DNA of 64,000 bases from Arachidicoccus terrestris (GCF_020042345.1 NZ_CP083387.1:186001-250000); one strand, 5' to 3'; numbered from the stretch's first letter, positions 1 through 9,247 are shown. Notes: a model not told the origin generated them from the letters alone. Translations and numbers: made by a program.

Positions 1-716
1 CCCCAGAACAGTCCCTTATAACCGGGGGCAGCGATACGCAGGTACTCTCCTACCTCCATCTGATATCCCTCTTTTCCCAATCTTGGCAATGCGTCAGACA
101 ATTCAAGATAGATATCGGCTCTGCCAGGATGGCCAATCTTTATGTCCAGCAATAACCCGGTTTGTTCCAGTATCTCCCTTTGCAGCTGGCTGGAAAGGCT
201 GGCAAGGGACTCCTTTTGATGGGGAGGCAGCACAATTTTAGATTGAGCGCTTACGCTGAAATATCCCTGTCCACCCCTCCATTCTTTTAAGGCGGGTATC
301 ACAAACGGAGCCTTGTTGGCTCCGGCCATATCGCCCACTGCTGCAGGTACGGTTACGATCCGGGACAGGTCCAGGAAAAACCCCGGGTCTGTATCGGCCA
401 CCAATTGATAATAGACAGACACTTTCGTATCAGATACGGGTGCCAGTACATTCCCTTTTGCCGTGATAACGGGTAAATGATCTGTTCCCTTGAATACAAG
501 GTGGTATCCCTCAGGGGTCTTTGGCAGGCGCAGCGGGATGCCGGCAGAACCAGCAGCGCCGATAGCAGCCGCTGCCGGTACTTCTATTGGACCGACACCG
601 GCCAGCAGCGCCGCCGTATCTCTTTCAATGCCCTGTGCATAGGCACTGCTAATACTACAGGTTATGGATAAAAAACAGCCTACTAAGGTTCGGTATGTCA
701 CACTGCGCAAAATCAT
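1..716 (-). CDS. GH20 beta-N-acetylhexosaminidase, N-terminal part (runs off window)
   Basis: Only the first 238 codons are present; the gene continues beyond base 1. The start at 716 gives a typical signal peptide (MILRSVTYRTLV, then a hydrophobic stretch ending SSAYAQG), so the product is exported. About 95 residues of Ig- or carbohydrate-binding-like sequence follow. Then comes a segment matching the GH20 N-terminal domain: VIPALKEWRGGQG, a strand-rich stretch, EGYQMEVGEYLRIAAP and GYKGLFW at the window edge, which resembles the GLFWGTRTL-type motif of the family. The catalytic D-E pair would lie outside the window. The family releases terminal GlcNAc or GalNAc from glycans, chitin oligomers or peptidoglycan fragments. 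GH20 is inferred from the domain-2 pattern alone, so a related hexosaminidase family cannot be excluded. Confidence 0.7.
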   Translation of the reverse strand, partial: MILRSVTYRTLVGCFLSITCSISSAYAQGIERDTAALLAGVGPIEVPAAAAIGAAGSAGIPLRLPKTPEGYHLVFKGTDHLPVITAKGNVLAPVSDTKVSVYYQLVADTDPGFFLDLSRIVTVPAAVGDMAGANKAPFVIPALKEWRGGQGYFSVSAQSKIVLPPHQKESLASLSSQLQREILEQTGLLLDIKIGHPGRADIYLELSDALPRLGKEGYQMEVGEYLRIAAPGYKGLFW

Positions 717-861
717 GGGCTTCTGATGGAAAGGTTTGACTCGTAAAAAATTGGCCGTTAAAATACAGAAAGTATCCGAATATCTGCCGCGCAACCGTTT
801 GCCTCCAGTGGCAACCTCAGCCTGTTTCTTTATGCCTGATATTAAAAAATATGAAACATAG

Positions 862-891
862 TTGCATTTACAAAGTAAATCACTATCTTTG
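862..891 (+). promoter_or_regulatory. Bacteroidota-type promoter for the thioredoxin-reductase-like gene
   Basis: TTG at 862-864 and TATCTTTG at 884-891 are separated by 19 bases. This matches the Bacteroidota primary-sigma consensus (TTG, 17-23 bases, TAnnTTTG). Transcription would start near 896-898, leaving a leader of about 45 bases before the ATG at 942. Confidence 0.65.
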
Positions 892-941
892 CCGGTGGAA
901 GCAAGTATACAGTTATTGAGGACCGGACAAAATATAAACAC

Positions 942-1889
942 ATGTCAGACATAAAGAATATCCATTCAACAGAAGTAATGATCATCGGAGGCAGTTACAG
1001 CGGAATGGCCGCTGCCATGACCCTGGGCAGGGCACTCAGGCAGGTGGTCGTTCTGGATGCGGGTGAACCCTGCAACCGTTTCGCACCGCATGCCCATAAT
1101 TTCCTGGGCAGTGATGGTGTTCCGCCCATGGAAATCCACAAAGACGCCAGAAAACAATTATTGCAATATCCTTCAGTCAAGGTACTAGCGGACAAGGTAA
1201 CGGATGTCCGCCGGCAGCAGACCGGTTTTATCATTCATACAGCCTCCGGTAATGATTACCTGGCTGAAAAAGTACTCCTGGCCACGGGGCTAAAAGATGA
1301 GTTACCGGATATTCCCGGCATCAGGGAATGCTGGGGCAAATCGGCTATCCACTGCCCGTATTGTCATGGATACGAATTCAAGGGCGGCAAAACAGGTGTC
1401 CTGGCTACCAGCGGAGACGCACTACATATCATCAGCCTGCTCAAACAATGGACCAGCGACCTACAGGTATTTACCAATGAAACATTCCGTTTCAACGAAG
1501 CTGCATCCGCTTTTATGGCTCAGCAAAAGATTCCGGTTGTATCCGGCAAAATCAAGTCCCTGGACCATGACAATGGGCAAATTAAAAAGATCCTGCTGCA
1601 ATCCTCCGATCACCCTGAAATTGAGGTCCCCCTGCAAGTTTTGTATGTTTTGCCGCCAGTAAAACAAGCCCTGGACTTGCAACAGCAACTGAACTATCAG
1701 TTAACCCCTGCCGGTCATATCCAGGTAGATGAAGCCCGACACACTTCAGTCAACGGTCTTTACGCCGCAGGCGATAACAGCTCCAGATTCCGCTCGCTTT
1801 CCACCGCTCTGGCCACAGGTATGACGGCTGGCGCCATGATTAATTTTGATCTGGTCAATGAAAAAAGGCCTTTACCAGACATGCAATAA
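942..1889 (+). CDS. Thioredoxin-reductase-like NAD(P)/FAD-dependent oxidoreductase
   Basis: 315 residues, about the length of low-molecular-weight thioredoxin reductases. The FAD-binding motif IIGGSYSGMAAAMTLGRA lies at about residues 14-31 and the C-terminal FAD motif GLYAAGD near residue 272. A redox pair occurs as HCPYCHGYE near residue 137. This CxxC-HGYE form differs from the CATC of classical TrxB and resembles the dithiol oxidoreductase branch that includes fungal GliT-type enzymes (family knowledge). The second nucleotide-binding site reads GVLATSGDALH where TrxB has a GGGDSA-type motif, so NADPH use by the standard site is doubtful. The gene stands alone with its own promoter. The likely role is cytosolic disulfide or flavin redox chemistry; the substrate is unknown. 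Confidence 0.75.
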   Translation: MSDIKNIHSTEVMIIGGSYSGMAAAMTLGRALRQVVVLDAGEPCNRFAPHAHNFLGSDGVPPMEIHKDARKQLLQYPSVKVLADKVTDVRRQQTGFIIHTASGNDYLAEKVLLATGLKDELPDIPGIRECWGKSAIHCPYCHGYEFKGGKTGVLATSGDALHIISLLKQWTSDLQVFTNETFRFNEAASAFMAQQKIPVVSGKIKSLDHDNGQIKKILLQSSDHPEIEVPLQVLYVLPPVKQALDLQQQLNYQLTPAGHIQVDEARHTSVNGLYAAGDNSSRFRSLSTALATGMTAGAMINFDLVNEKRPLPDMQ

Positions 1890-1940
1890 CTGCATTTTTG
1901 ATAAAAGGCCTCAAAAGCAAAAGCGTTCAAATATATTTGT

Positions 1941-2876
1941 CTAACTTAATCCCGGAGGTTCAGAGCGCAGGATCTCCTTGATGCCATCTTCATATGAAGT
2001 GGGCTGAAAAGCAAAACGCTTCTCAAACTTATCACTGTTGAATACATAATCTTTATCGTACTGATAGAGCATCTCTCTGGATTCTCTCATAACCGGCATA
2101 AATAGTCCCAGAAGGCTGGTCATGGTTTTACCCACAATTCTTTTTCTAGGTTTTACGCCGAGTTCAGTGGCCACCATTTCAATCCACTCTCTGCCGGAAG
2201 GTGGATTCTTGGCGGTCGGCAGATGCCAGGTATGGCCGAAGGCCTCAGGGCAATTGCCTAACAGCGCCGTTGCACTGGCCGCATCTACTGTATATGTAAA
2301 GCTGTGCCGATAATGATCACTGACCAGCCAATTAGCCGTCTTGCCCTGCTTTAACGGCTTAATGACCATTTCTCCTAAAACACTGTTATTCACCCCAGGC
2401 CCATAAAAATCTGCACAACGGGCGATAAGTGCCGAAAGCCCTCTGGTTTTAACGGCGTCCCAGATAATGCGAATGAGTTCAGCGCGGACCTTCCCCTTTC
2501 TGCTGCTTGGATCAATACGGTGCGTTTCCATAATCTGATTGAGATTATCTCCATCGTACATGTATATATTATCAAAAAACACCAGACGGCTGTGATGTGT
2601 AATGCAGGCATCTATCACGTTCTTTATGATAACCGGCCAGTCCCGTTGCCAGACTTTATAATCGTAAGGTAACCCTGCGGTAAGATAGACGACCTCCGTC
2701 CCCTTCACGGCAGCCGATACCTGATCAGCCTGTCTAAGGTCCGCTACAAATAACTGGTCATCTGGGCCAACCCTTTTGGGATTCCTGCTGACCAGGCGGA
2801 TATCCGGGCTGTAGATTCTGAGTGCTTTAGCCAGCTCAGTGCCAATGGCACCGCCGGCTCCTAAAATTGCCTGCAT
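1941..2876 (-). CDS. NAD(P)-binding epimerase/dehydratase family protein (extended SDR)
   Basis: 311 residues. The N-terminus MQAILGAGGAIGTELAKAL is a Rossmann GxGGxIG nucleotide-binding motif. VVYLTAGLPYD around residue 65-75 and a following domain with DFYGPGVNNSVLGEM fit the NAD-dependent epimerase/dehydratase superfamily. The usual YxxxK catalytic pair is not clear (FFDNIYMYDGDN occupies the region), as is common in atypical SDR members. It is probably a cytosolic enzyme acting on a nucleotide-sugar or small carbonyl compound. No pathway partner is adjacent: the AraC gene diverges on the other side of a 430-base gap, and the TrxR-like gene converges on it. Confidence 0.7.
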   Translation of the reverse strand: MQAILGAGGAIGTELAKALRIYSPDIRLVSRNPKRVGPDDQLFVADLRQADQVSAAVKGTEVVYLTAGLPYDYKVWQRDWPVIIKNVIDACITHHSRLVFFDNIYMYDGDNLNQIMETHRIDPSSRKGKVRAELIRIIWDAVKTRGLSALIARCADFYGPGVNNSVLGEMVIKPLKQGKTANWLVSDHYRHSFTYTVDAASATALLGNCPEAFGHTWHLPTAKNPPSGREWIEMVATELGVKPRKRIVGKTMTSLLGLFMPVMRESREMLYQYDKDYVFNSDKFEKRFAFQPTSYEDGIKEILRSEPPGLS

Positions 2877-3309
2877 GACTAATAATTAAATATGGTAATA
2901 ACGAACCAACCGGACGCTATTGGACAAATCTGCAAAAAAAACGTAGACACCCTTCCTTGCTCATAGCCACAATCTTGTTTAATGCTTGTCGATGTCCTTT
3001 GGTTGGGACTGTAAAATTAGTAAACCGTACTTTTTTCTCCCCCTTTTTTCGGGTTTATTCGGTAAGCGGTCAAATTAGAGGGACAAACCACTCCGCATTT
3101 CGGTAGAATCTTCGTTGTTTTTTTGTGCAATTGATTTCAGCATCGAACTTTGACACGTTATAGATAAAATCTATAATACAGCCATTCCCCTATCTGTGAT
3201 TTTTTTCAGGTGCCGTTTGTGATCCACTGGAATTATACTATTTTTGCGCAGTCGTTTCCAACGCATCACACTACACCCTTCGCCAAGGTGATTCATTAAA
3301 GATTTTGAC
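2877..3309. other. Intergenic region between divergent SDR and AraC genes
   Basis: 433 bases with no credible reading frame. It carries the plus-strand promoter annotated at 3216-3246. I did not find a matching TAnnTTTG element for the minus-strand SDR gene. Most of the region is AT-rich spacer with poly-T/poly-A tracts. Confidence 0.5.
3216..3246 (+). promoter_or_regulatory. Bacteroidota-type promoter for the AraC-family gene
   Basis: TTTG at 3216-3219 and TATTTTTG at 3239-3246 have exactly 19 bases between them, a full match to the consensus. The predicted transcription start near 3252 leaves about 58 bases before the GTG at 3310. Confidence 0.7.
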
Positions 3310-4173
3310 GTGTCCAAAAGAGAAAAAATAATTACGGAACATCATCTGCCCCACAATGCAAAATCGGGTATTTTCATGCATCATTACGTGAATGAGGATT
3401 TGCGGCAGGCCGATAATATCCATGTGCCGCATAGAGACACTCATGCGCTATTTAATTTTGCGATAGGAGGTTCCTGTAATTTTCTCTTGGACTTTAAAAA
3501 ATATACCCTGACCGCTCCGGTAATCGTAATGGTATTTCCCGGGCAGGTACACTACATCGATCATTGCCGAAATGTGACCGGCTGGAGCATCGCCTTTGAT
3601 CCGTTGCTGATGGACGCGGAACTTGCGCAGACACTGGAATGTATTTTTAAGGACCCGTTTGCGCTTGATGCAGATTGCAGGCTCTATGATCAGCTTGTCC
3701 AGCTATTGCAATTACTGGAACAGATCAACCGTGAGGCCAGTGGCAGTGAGCAGACAGCTGCCCTGCAGGGGCTGTTTGTAAGCACCTTACAATGGGTAGC
3801 AGGATCCCTTAAAGACTGCTGCGCACAGACCGCAAAAGTGAAAGACCGTTCTAAGGCCATAGAACTTCATTTTAAAACATTATTGCAGGCGCATTTTGTC
3901 AGCCATAAAAAGCCGGGCTTCTATAGCGAACAGATGAATATTTCAACTGCTTATCTAGGCGATACCATTAAAGCAATGACCGGGAAATCTGTCACAGCGC
4001 ATATCCAGGAGATCAGCCTTTTAGAAGCGAAGCGACACTTGTATAAGACGGATCTCAGTATCAAAGAAATTTGTTTTTTGGTTGGCTATGATGACCCGGT
4101 ACATTTTGGCAAGCTCTTCAAAAAAACCTGCGGCGTCACGCCGCTGGAATTCAGAAAACAAATCCGAGAATAA
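3310..4173 (+). CDS. AraC-family transcriptional regulator
   Basis: 287 residues. The C-terminal 100 residues form the double helix-turn-helix of the AraC family: ISLLEAKRHLYKTDLSIKEI, then LVGYDDPVHFGKLFKKTCG and the closing TPLEFRKQ. The N-terminal two thirds resemble the cupin-like effector domain of Bacteroidota AraC proteins (HVPHRDTHALFNFAIGG, VMVFPGQVHYID). The start used is GTG at 3310, which fits the upstream promoter; an internal ATG at about residue 23 is possible but would cut into the N-terminal domain. The siderophore-interacting protein gene lies 156 bases downstream on the same strand, so it may be a target; this is inferred from position only. Confidence 0.85.
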   Translation: MSKREKIITEHHLPHNAKSGIFMHHYVNEDLRQADNIHVPHRDTHALFNFAIGGSCNFLLDFKKYTLTAPVIVMVFPGQVHYIDHCRNVTGWSIAFDPLLMDAELAQTLECIFKDPFALDADCRLYDQLVQLLQLLEQINREASGSEQTAALQGLFVSTLQWVAGSLKDCCAQTAKVKDRSKAIELHFKTLLQAHFVSHKKPGFYSEQMNISTAYLGDTIKAMTGKSVTAHIQEISLLEAKRHLYKTDLSIKEICFLVGYDDPVHFGKLFKKTCGVTPLEFRKQIRE

Positions 4174-4329
4174 TACCAGTATTTCAAGGACTAGACCTAT
4201 TTTATTTATAACAGCCTTTTTTACTTTGCAGAGTCAAAGAAAAACAGCTTTATCACAGCTGTTGCAGCAGTCCTTGCTAGTGATGCCATTTTCAACAACA
4301 TAGCAAGAGACTCTATCCAAACACCTAAA

Positions 4330-5067
4330 ATGCATATCCTCATGCCAAATGTACCTAAATGGATGGCAGATTTATTGGAAACAGCGCTTTCATCAAAAAT
4401 GCCCGTGTTCGAAGTCGTCGCAACTGATTGGGTAAGTCCTGAAGTCCGGTCTATTATATTTAAGGGAAATCTGGCCGGCCTTAACCTGCGGCCCGGCTAT
4501 GCCGTTTCGATCCGAGTCAGCGCCAATGCCTTTAGAAACTATACACCATCTTTTATAGACGAACAGGAAGATATTTTTCAGATTCTGGCCCATATCCATG
4601 GAAACGGGCCAGGCGCCCGTTTTTTTGAAAACCTGAAGCCAGGCCAACAAATCCCGGTCAGTATGGCCAGGGGCAGGAAAGTAGCGGAATCTGCAGCCAG
4701 TTATTTCTTATATGGAGATGAGAGTACACTGGGACTGGCCTGTGCATTGCAAACGCACTTTCAGTCCTTAGGAAAACGCTTTTACGCGCTGCTGCATCTG
4801 GGTAAAGACCAGGATGATTTGCCGGATGCACTGGGACTGGCCAGCTATGAGTTAGTCCAGCGGGCTGACAAGGACATATCTGTCTACGTACCGGGGTTTA
4901 CGATATTCGACAGTTCTGCTATTAAAACTTGGGCACAGGCACAGTTTATATTGGCAGGTAACGGATTACATATACAAAGAATAAAAAAAGAATTGATCGG
5001 GCTGGGTGTTCACCGCAAACAGATCCATGCTGAACCCTATTGGGTTCCCGGCAAGACAGGGCTTTGA
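4330..5067 (+). CDS. Siderophore-interacting protein family (FAD-dependent ferric reductase type)
   Basis: 245 residues. The N-terminal half is a ferredoxin-reductase-like FAD-binding domain with FRNYTPSF at about residues 70-77, corresponding to the R-x-Y-T/S flavin motif. FENLKPGQQIPVSMARGRK follows. The C-terminal half ends HAEPYWVPGKTGL, like the conserved YWxxGK tail of the SIP family. Family members reduce ferric siderophores in the cytoplasm using NAD(P)H and FAD. An AraC regulator lies directly upstream, a common arrangement for iron-uptake reductases. No siderophore receptor is in the window, so the iron role rests on family and neighbour. Confidence 0.75.
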   Translation: MHILMPNVPKWMADLLETALSSKMPVFEVVATDWVSPEVRSIIFKGNLAGLNLRPGYAVSIRVSANAFRNYTPSFIDEQEDIFQILAHIHGNGPGARFFENLKPGQQIPVSMARGRKVAESAASYFLYGDESTLGLACALQTHFQSLGKRFYALLHLGKDQDDLPDALGLASYELVQRADKDISVYVPGFTIFDSSAIKTWAQAQFILAGNGLHIQRIKKELIGLGVHRKQIHAEPYWVPGKTGL

Positions 5068-5299
5068 TAATTTTTATTCCAGACAGGGGATAATTGCTTT
5101 TTTTCTGTTAAATTGCAATTGCTGAAAATTCATAGTAATCAAGCCCACCAATAGAAAAATCTGTCTGGATATGTGCAGGGGAAATGGTCATAAGCTAAAT
5201 AACAGGAGTGCCCAGAACAACAGAAATAAGCTATCGCGTTTTTTGCAATTTTTCCAAAGAGATATTGCAATACCAGTTGATCAGCATCGAAGAGCGCGT

Positions 5300-7102
5300 A
5301 TGACTTTTCCGCTACTGTTGAGTATTGGCCTGAGTTGTTCATTACACGCCCAATTCCTCAATGCAGATGAACCGGCCGGTGGCATCCGGGCCAACCAGAT
5401 CGGCTATGCGCCCTATAGTACTAAAATTGCTATCATGGATAGCTATCTGTTCCCCGGTCAGCATAAACTCCCTTTTTATATTATTGCGCTCAATCAGTTT
5501 GCCGATACGGTTTTCAGAGGGGAACTGCAATCAACGCCGGCGGCAGACCTCTATGCCAAAAAGGTCAATTATCTGGCAGACTTTTCAAAATTGTCACGTG
5601 AAGGCCACTATTATCTTTCTATACCCGGTCAGGGTGTCTCTTATCCGTTTATCATTCAGCAAAACCCATTCGATGCAGTTTTAAAAGCAGCGGTAAAAGC
5701 CTACTACTACAATAGAGCTTCTATGGATCTGACGGCCAGGTATGCGGGTCGCTGGGCCAGAAAAGCAGGGCATCCGGACACAATCGTTTATATCCATTCT
5801 TCTGTTGCATCGGCCGCACACAGTAAAAACAATACGCTCCGTGCACCGGGCGGGTGGTATGACGCCGGTGACTATAACAAATACATCGTGAATTCCGGGA
5901 TTACCGTCAGTACGCTACTGGAAGCGCTTACTGATTATCCTTCTGTTTTTGCATCCTTGGACCTCGGGATTCCCGAATCTGACAAAGGGCTACCTGACCT
6001 CCTAAATGAAATACTCTATAACCTCCGCTGGATGCTTAAAATGCAGGATCCGGCCGACGGCGGCGTCTACCATAAACTCACCTCTGCCAATTTTGACCGC
6101 ATGGAAATGCCGCAAAGCGATCAGGCCAAACGCTATGTCATACAGAAAACAACAGCGGCGGCGCTGGACTTCGCAGCGGCGACATCCAGCGCTGCTCGCT
6201 CGCTGGCCGCCTATAGGAATAAACTGCCAGGACTCACAGACAGTTTGCGGCAAGCAGCCGTCAAGGCCTGGGACTGGGCGAAGACCCACCCACTGGTGGT
6301 ATATGACCAGGACGCTATGAATAGAAAAAACCGGCCGAAAATCACCACCGGCGCCTATGGGGACAAAAATCTGCAAGACGAGTGGTATCAGACAGCCGTC
6401 AGTCTTCTTCTGATGACAAAAGACAAGCGTTATCTGCCCGTTATAGCACACGATGCACCGGAACATCTCAATATTCCTTCCTGGAGTGATGTGGGCGCCG
6501 TCGGCGCGATTTGGTTGTCCAAAGCAACAGCTAAGGGTTTTGAAAATATACAAGGCTGGTCAGCAGAGGATCATCATACCCTGGCAGCCCTTCAGCAAAG
6601 TGCAAAAGCGGCTGTCATACATTTAGCCGATCAGTTAACACAGCAGATCAATCCGGGATTCAGCACGGTGATGGGTGGACGGGCAACGGATTTTAGCTGG
6701 GGCAGCAACAGCAGTGCAGCCAATCAGGGTTGGATCTTAATGACGGCCTACCTGCTGACACATAAAAATATTTATAGAGATGCCGCGTTAGGCAATCTGG
6801 ACTACCTGCTTGGCAGGAATGCTACCGGCTATTGTTTTGTCACCGGTTTTGGCAGCCTTTCCCCTCTGCACCCGCATCACCGCATCAGTATCGCCGATGA
6901 TATAGAAGACCCGATACCCGGATTTCTGGTAGGCGGCCCGAATCCCGGAAGACAAGACGGCGTAAAGGGCTACCCCTCGAAGCGCGCCGACCTGTCCTAT
7001 ATCGATAACGATCAGGCATACAGTGTGAATGAAGTGGCTATTAACTGGAATGCTCCCTGGGTCTATCTATTAGCTGCGATAACCGCAGCTGAAAAAAAAT
7101 GA
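5300..7102 (+). CDS. GH9 endoglucanase/cellulase, secreted
   Basis: The start at 5300 gives 600 residues and a clean signal peptide (MTFPLLLSIGLSCSLHAQ); the open frame extends back to 5171, but those 43 residues are polar and unlike a signal. After the signal comes a CelD-type Ig-like domain (IRANQIGYAPYSTKIAIM), then the GH9 (alpha/alpha)6 barrel. GGWYDAGDYNKYI around residues 184-196 contains the catalytic-base aspartate. LLGRNATGYCFVTGFG near 500, HPHHR near 523 and NEVAINWNAPW near 576 carry the substrate-binding histidine and the acid glutamate. All key residues look intact. The enzyme hydrolyses beta-1,4-glucans in the periplasm or outside the cell. It is a single gene with no adjacent SusCD. 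Confidence 0.9.
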   Translation: MTFPLLLSIGLSCSLHAQFLNADEPAGGIRANQIGYAPYSTKIAIMDSYLFPGQHKLPFYIIALNQFADTVFRGELQSTPAADLYAKKVNYLADFSKLSREGHYYLSIPGQGVSYPFIIQQNPFDAVLKAAVKAYYYNRASMDLTARYAGRWARKAGHPDTIVYIHSSVASAAHSKNNTLRAPGGWYDAGDYNKYIVNSGITVSTLLEALTDYPSVFASLDLGIPESDKGLPDLLNEILYNLRWMLKMQDPADGGVYHKLTSANFDRMEMPQSDQAKRYVIQKTTAAALDFAAATSSAARSLAAYRNKLPGLTDSLRQAAVKAWDWAKTHPLVVYDQDAMNRKNRPKITTGAYGDKNLQDEWYQTAVSLLLMTKDKRYLPVIAHDAPEHLNIPSWSDVGAVGAIWLSKATAKGFENIQGWSAEDHHTLAALQQSAKAAVIHLADQLTQQINPGFSTVMGGRATDFSWGSNSSAANQGWILMTAYLLTHKNIYRDAALGNLDYLLGRNATGYCFVTGFGSLSPLHPHHRISIADDIEDPIPGFLVGGPNPGRQDGVKGYPSKRADLSYIDNDQAYSVNEVAINWNAPWVYLLAAITAAEKK

Positions 7103-7574
7103 AATTGACTAAAAAAATTTTACGCCTATTTTTTTGTTGTTACCGTAAAATGATTCATCTTTGAATGACGATTGCAGGACCTGGCCACAAAGCAGGTTCC
7201 GCGAATTGCTTCCAAAAAATAATCCGTGATCAATGTAGATTTTTACTGTTAGTATTCCTAACGGAGATCGGATCGTTTCGATATTTAAAATATGCTTTGT
7301 GTTATATTGAAAGATGAGGCATTTGATACGAATACCAAATTTTTCAACAAAAAAATAAATAAACGCCTGCGCCCCTCCTTCGGGACGGGCCTTCGACAGC
7401 TACGGTTATATGGTTTTACGGCAATACATATCCTTTTACGACCACTACGGGGCCTGCTATTCCAGCAGGAGATGGCCGTGGTTTTCCTGTCTCAGTATGG
7501 CAGGTACGCTCCATCGTTATATATTAAATAGTGATATCTTTTTTCAGTCAATAGCCAACAACTTGTTACTAGCC

Positions 7575-7599
7575 GCTAAACCGAAAGCGCCGGTTTAGC
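7575..7599. repeat. Hairpin, 9-bp perfect stem
   Basis: GCTAAACCG at 7575-7583 is the reverse complement of CGGTTTAGC at 7591-7599, with a 7-base loop. No T-run follows, so it is not an obvious terminator. Its role is unknown. Confidence 0.5.
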
Positions 7600-7759
7600 T
7601 ATTAGCCAAAGGGTTGCGGGCAGTTGCTTTCCATGTACTTTCAGCTGTCCGCTGCTGCTTTGGTAAATTCTTTTCGGTAACCAATTAGTAGGTAGAAAAA
7701 ATATTAAATCAAATTCAATACAAATTCAACAGTTAGTTTAGGCAAAACTTTCAATCGAT

Positions 7760-7880
7760 AAAAATTAAGGAACAAAAACAAAACCGGATGTATTTTTTTG
7801 TGGGATAGTCGACGATCACACAATGTAAACACCTATCAGGTGAATACAGTGGTAACGGGTTCAATTGTTCCTTAATTTTT
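7760..7880. repeat. 16-bp perfect inverted repeat bracketing 89 bp
   Basis: AAAAATTAAGGAACAA at 7760-7775 is repeated inverted at 7865-7880. The enclosed 89 bases include a small hairpin (CACCT/AGGTG at 7830-7834 and 7838-7842) and no reading frame. The right arm ends 8 bases from the XRE stop codon. The structure could be a long-range terminator stem or the ends of a miniature element; the sequence alone does not decide. Confidence 0.5.
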
Positions 7881-7888
7881 TTTTGCGC

Positions 7889-8401
7889 TTAGGCCACTTT
7901 TCCATACCGCAAAGCCGGCTCTTTAACCCCGTCGGGCCACTGGCTTGGCGGCTTCTCCCTCCAGCTCGCTGACTTAAATTTTATCTGTTGCAATAGTCTT
8001 AATAATAGTTGCATATTCTGTCTTTCCCTATCAATAGCTACAGAAGCCTTTTCCAGTAAACCTGTAATGTCTTCCAGCATCCGTTCATCATCATCATCAT
8101 GCCAAAATGCCAGCTGCTTCTTAATTTTCATGATATAAATTAATGCCAGCCGGCCGGCAGCTTCATCAAATGTATCAAAGAGAGCCATGTCGATCGCATA
8201 GAACTGGGCAAGTTGTTGCCGGACCCGCAGTAATACATTCGGCGTACTTTCAACTCTGGAAACTTTCTTTTGTGTCCATCCTGCACCCAGGGCTGCGGCC
8301 ACTTCTTTTTGCGCAATACCCAGTAACAGGCGAATGCGTTTTATATTTTGTCCTTGATGCACGGGAACCTTTTTTGGCATTGTTTTTCTAGTAGTATTCA
8401 T
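7889..8401 (-). CDS. XRE-family helix-turn-helix protein
   Basis: 170 residues. A Cro/C1-type helix-turn-helix covers about residues 16-70: GQNIKRIRLLLGIAQKEVAA, then WTQKKVSRVES and VLLRVRQQLAQFYAI. The remaining 100 residues are helical and charged (HDDDDERMLEDITGLLEKA) with no recognised effector domain. It is probably a small cytosolic DNA-binding regulator. It stands alone between two intergenic regions, so no target can be proposed. An internal start at residue 8 (MPKKVP) is equally possible. Confidence 0.75.
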   Translation of the reverse strand: MNTTRKTMPKKVPVHQGQNIKRIRLLLGIAQKEVAAALGAGWTQKKVSRVESTPNVLLRVRQQLAQFYAIDMALFDTFDEAAGRLALIYIMKIKKQLAFWHDDDDERMLEDITGLLEKASVAIDRERQNMQLLLRLLQQIKFKSASWREKPPSQWPDGVKEPALRYGKVA

Positions 8402-8641
8402 AACATATTGAATTTAACAGGTATATAGTTGTACCAGTACCCTGAATATTGGATATCCGGCATCAGTCGTCCACCTTGGTTTAAACTTAATTTCTCTTTA
8501 GTATTAGTAAAAGCAGTGTTCCGGCAAATCGAAGAAGCGGGCAAAAGCGGGCTTCCCTTGTGGAAACAAAGATAAGTAATTCACCCAATAATTTTACAAA
8601 AAATATGTATTAATTTTAGCAAATGGCATAAAATACGCAGC

Positions 8642-9247
8642 TTACAACTTGTCTTTCAGTGTTTCTCTGTTTTTAGCCACCCATTTACCAACCAGTGGCG
8701 GCTCATACTGATGCATTTTGTCGAGCAGTCTCTCAATGTCTGCATCTACCAAAAGCATATCTCTGTTGATGGGCTTCAAAAAGCCCTTATTGACCATATT
8801 ATCAGCCAACAAAAGCAACTGATCGTAAAAACCATCGGTGTTCAGCAGCCCAACCGGTTTTTTATGTAAGCCTAACTGGCCCCAGGTCAGCATTTCAAAG
8901 AGTTCTTCCAGCGTGCCAAATCCACCGGCCAGCGCGATAATACCGTCGGACAGCTCATCCATTTTGGCTTTTCTCTGGTGCATCGTTTCGACTAAAATCA
9001 ATTCCGTCAAACGCTCATGCGCGATCTCCACTGATTGCAGAAACCTCGGGATGACACCAATGACCTTCCCTTTATTTTGAAGGGCGCCATCAGCCACTGC
9101 TCCCATCAGTCCGACTTTGGCCCCGCCATAGACCAGCCCCACTCCTTTTTGAGCCAGGGTTTGACCCAGCTTAAAGGCTTCGTTCTGATAAATACAGTCG
9201 GTTCCCGCACTGGAACCACAAAAAACGGTGATATTTCTGAGACGCAT
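8642..9247 (-). CDS. LOG-family protein (Rossmann nucleotide phosphoribohydrolase type)
   Basis: 201 residues, the usual length for TIGR00730/LOG proteins. The N-terminus ITVFCGSSAGTD, then GLVYGGAKVGLMGAVADGAL and the signature ALAGGFGTLEELFEMLTW, are diagnostic (family pattern PGGxGTxxE; proline is alanine here). LOG enzymes release adenine-type bases from nucleoside 5'-monophosphates, including cytokinin nucleotides; many bacterial members are general AMP hydrolases. The start lies 22 bases downstream of the decarboxylase stop on the same strand, so the two are probably cotranscribed. Confidence 0.88.
   Translation of the reverse strand: MRLRNITVFCGSSAGTDCIYQNEAFKLGQTLAQKGVGLVYGGAKVGLMGAVADGALQNKGKVIGVIPRFLQSVEIAHERLTELILVETMHQRKAKMDELSDGIIALAGGFGTLEELFEMLTWGQLGLHKKPVGLLNTDGFYDQLLLLADNMVNKGFLKPINRDMLLVDADIERLLDKMHQYEPPLVGKWVAKNRETLKDKL

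Larger units (their letters stand above)
7103..7888. other. Long intergenic region with inverted repeats, no gene seen
   Basis: About 790 bases without a convincing gene. Short open frames at 7292-7531 and 7410-7598 have no recognisable content. Just after the GH9 stop, 7117-7124 and 7144-7151 (ATTTTACG/CGTAAAAT) can pair and could end GH9 transcription weakly. A 9-bp hairpin lies at 7575-7599, and a 16-bp inverted repeat at 7760-7880 is listed separately. Confidence 0.5.

Noticed and set aside
6002..6553. 183-codon open frame antisense to the GH9 gene
   Set aside because: It mirrors a conserved GH9 coding region, has no recognisable domain and is a typical shadow of GC-rich codon use.
7292..7598. 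Two overlapping short frames in the gap after the GH9 gene
   Set aside because: No family resemblance, overlapping each other in different frames and no promoter; treated as noncoding.
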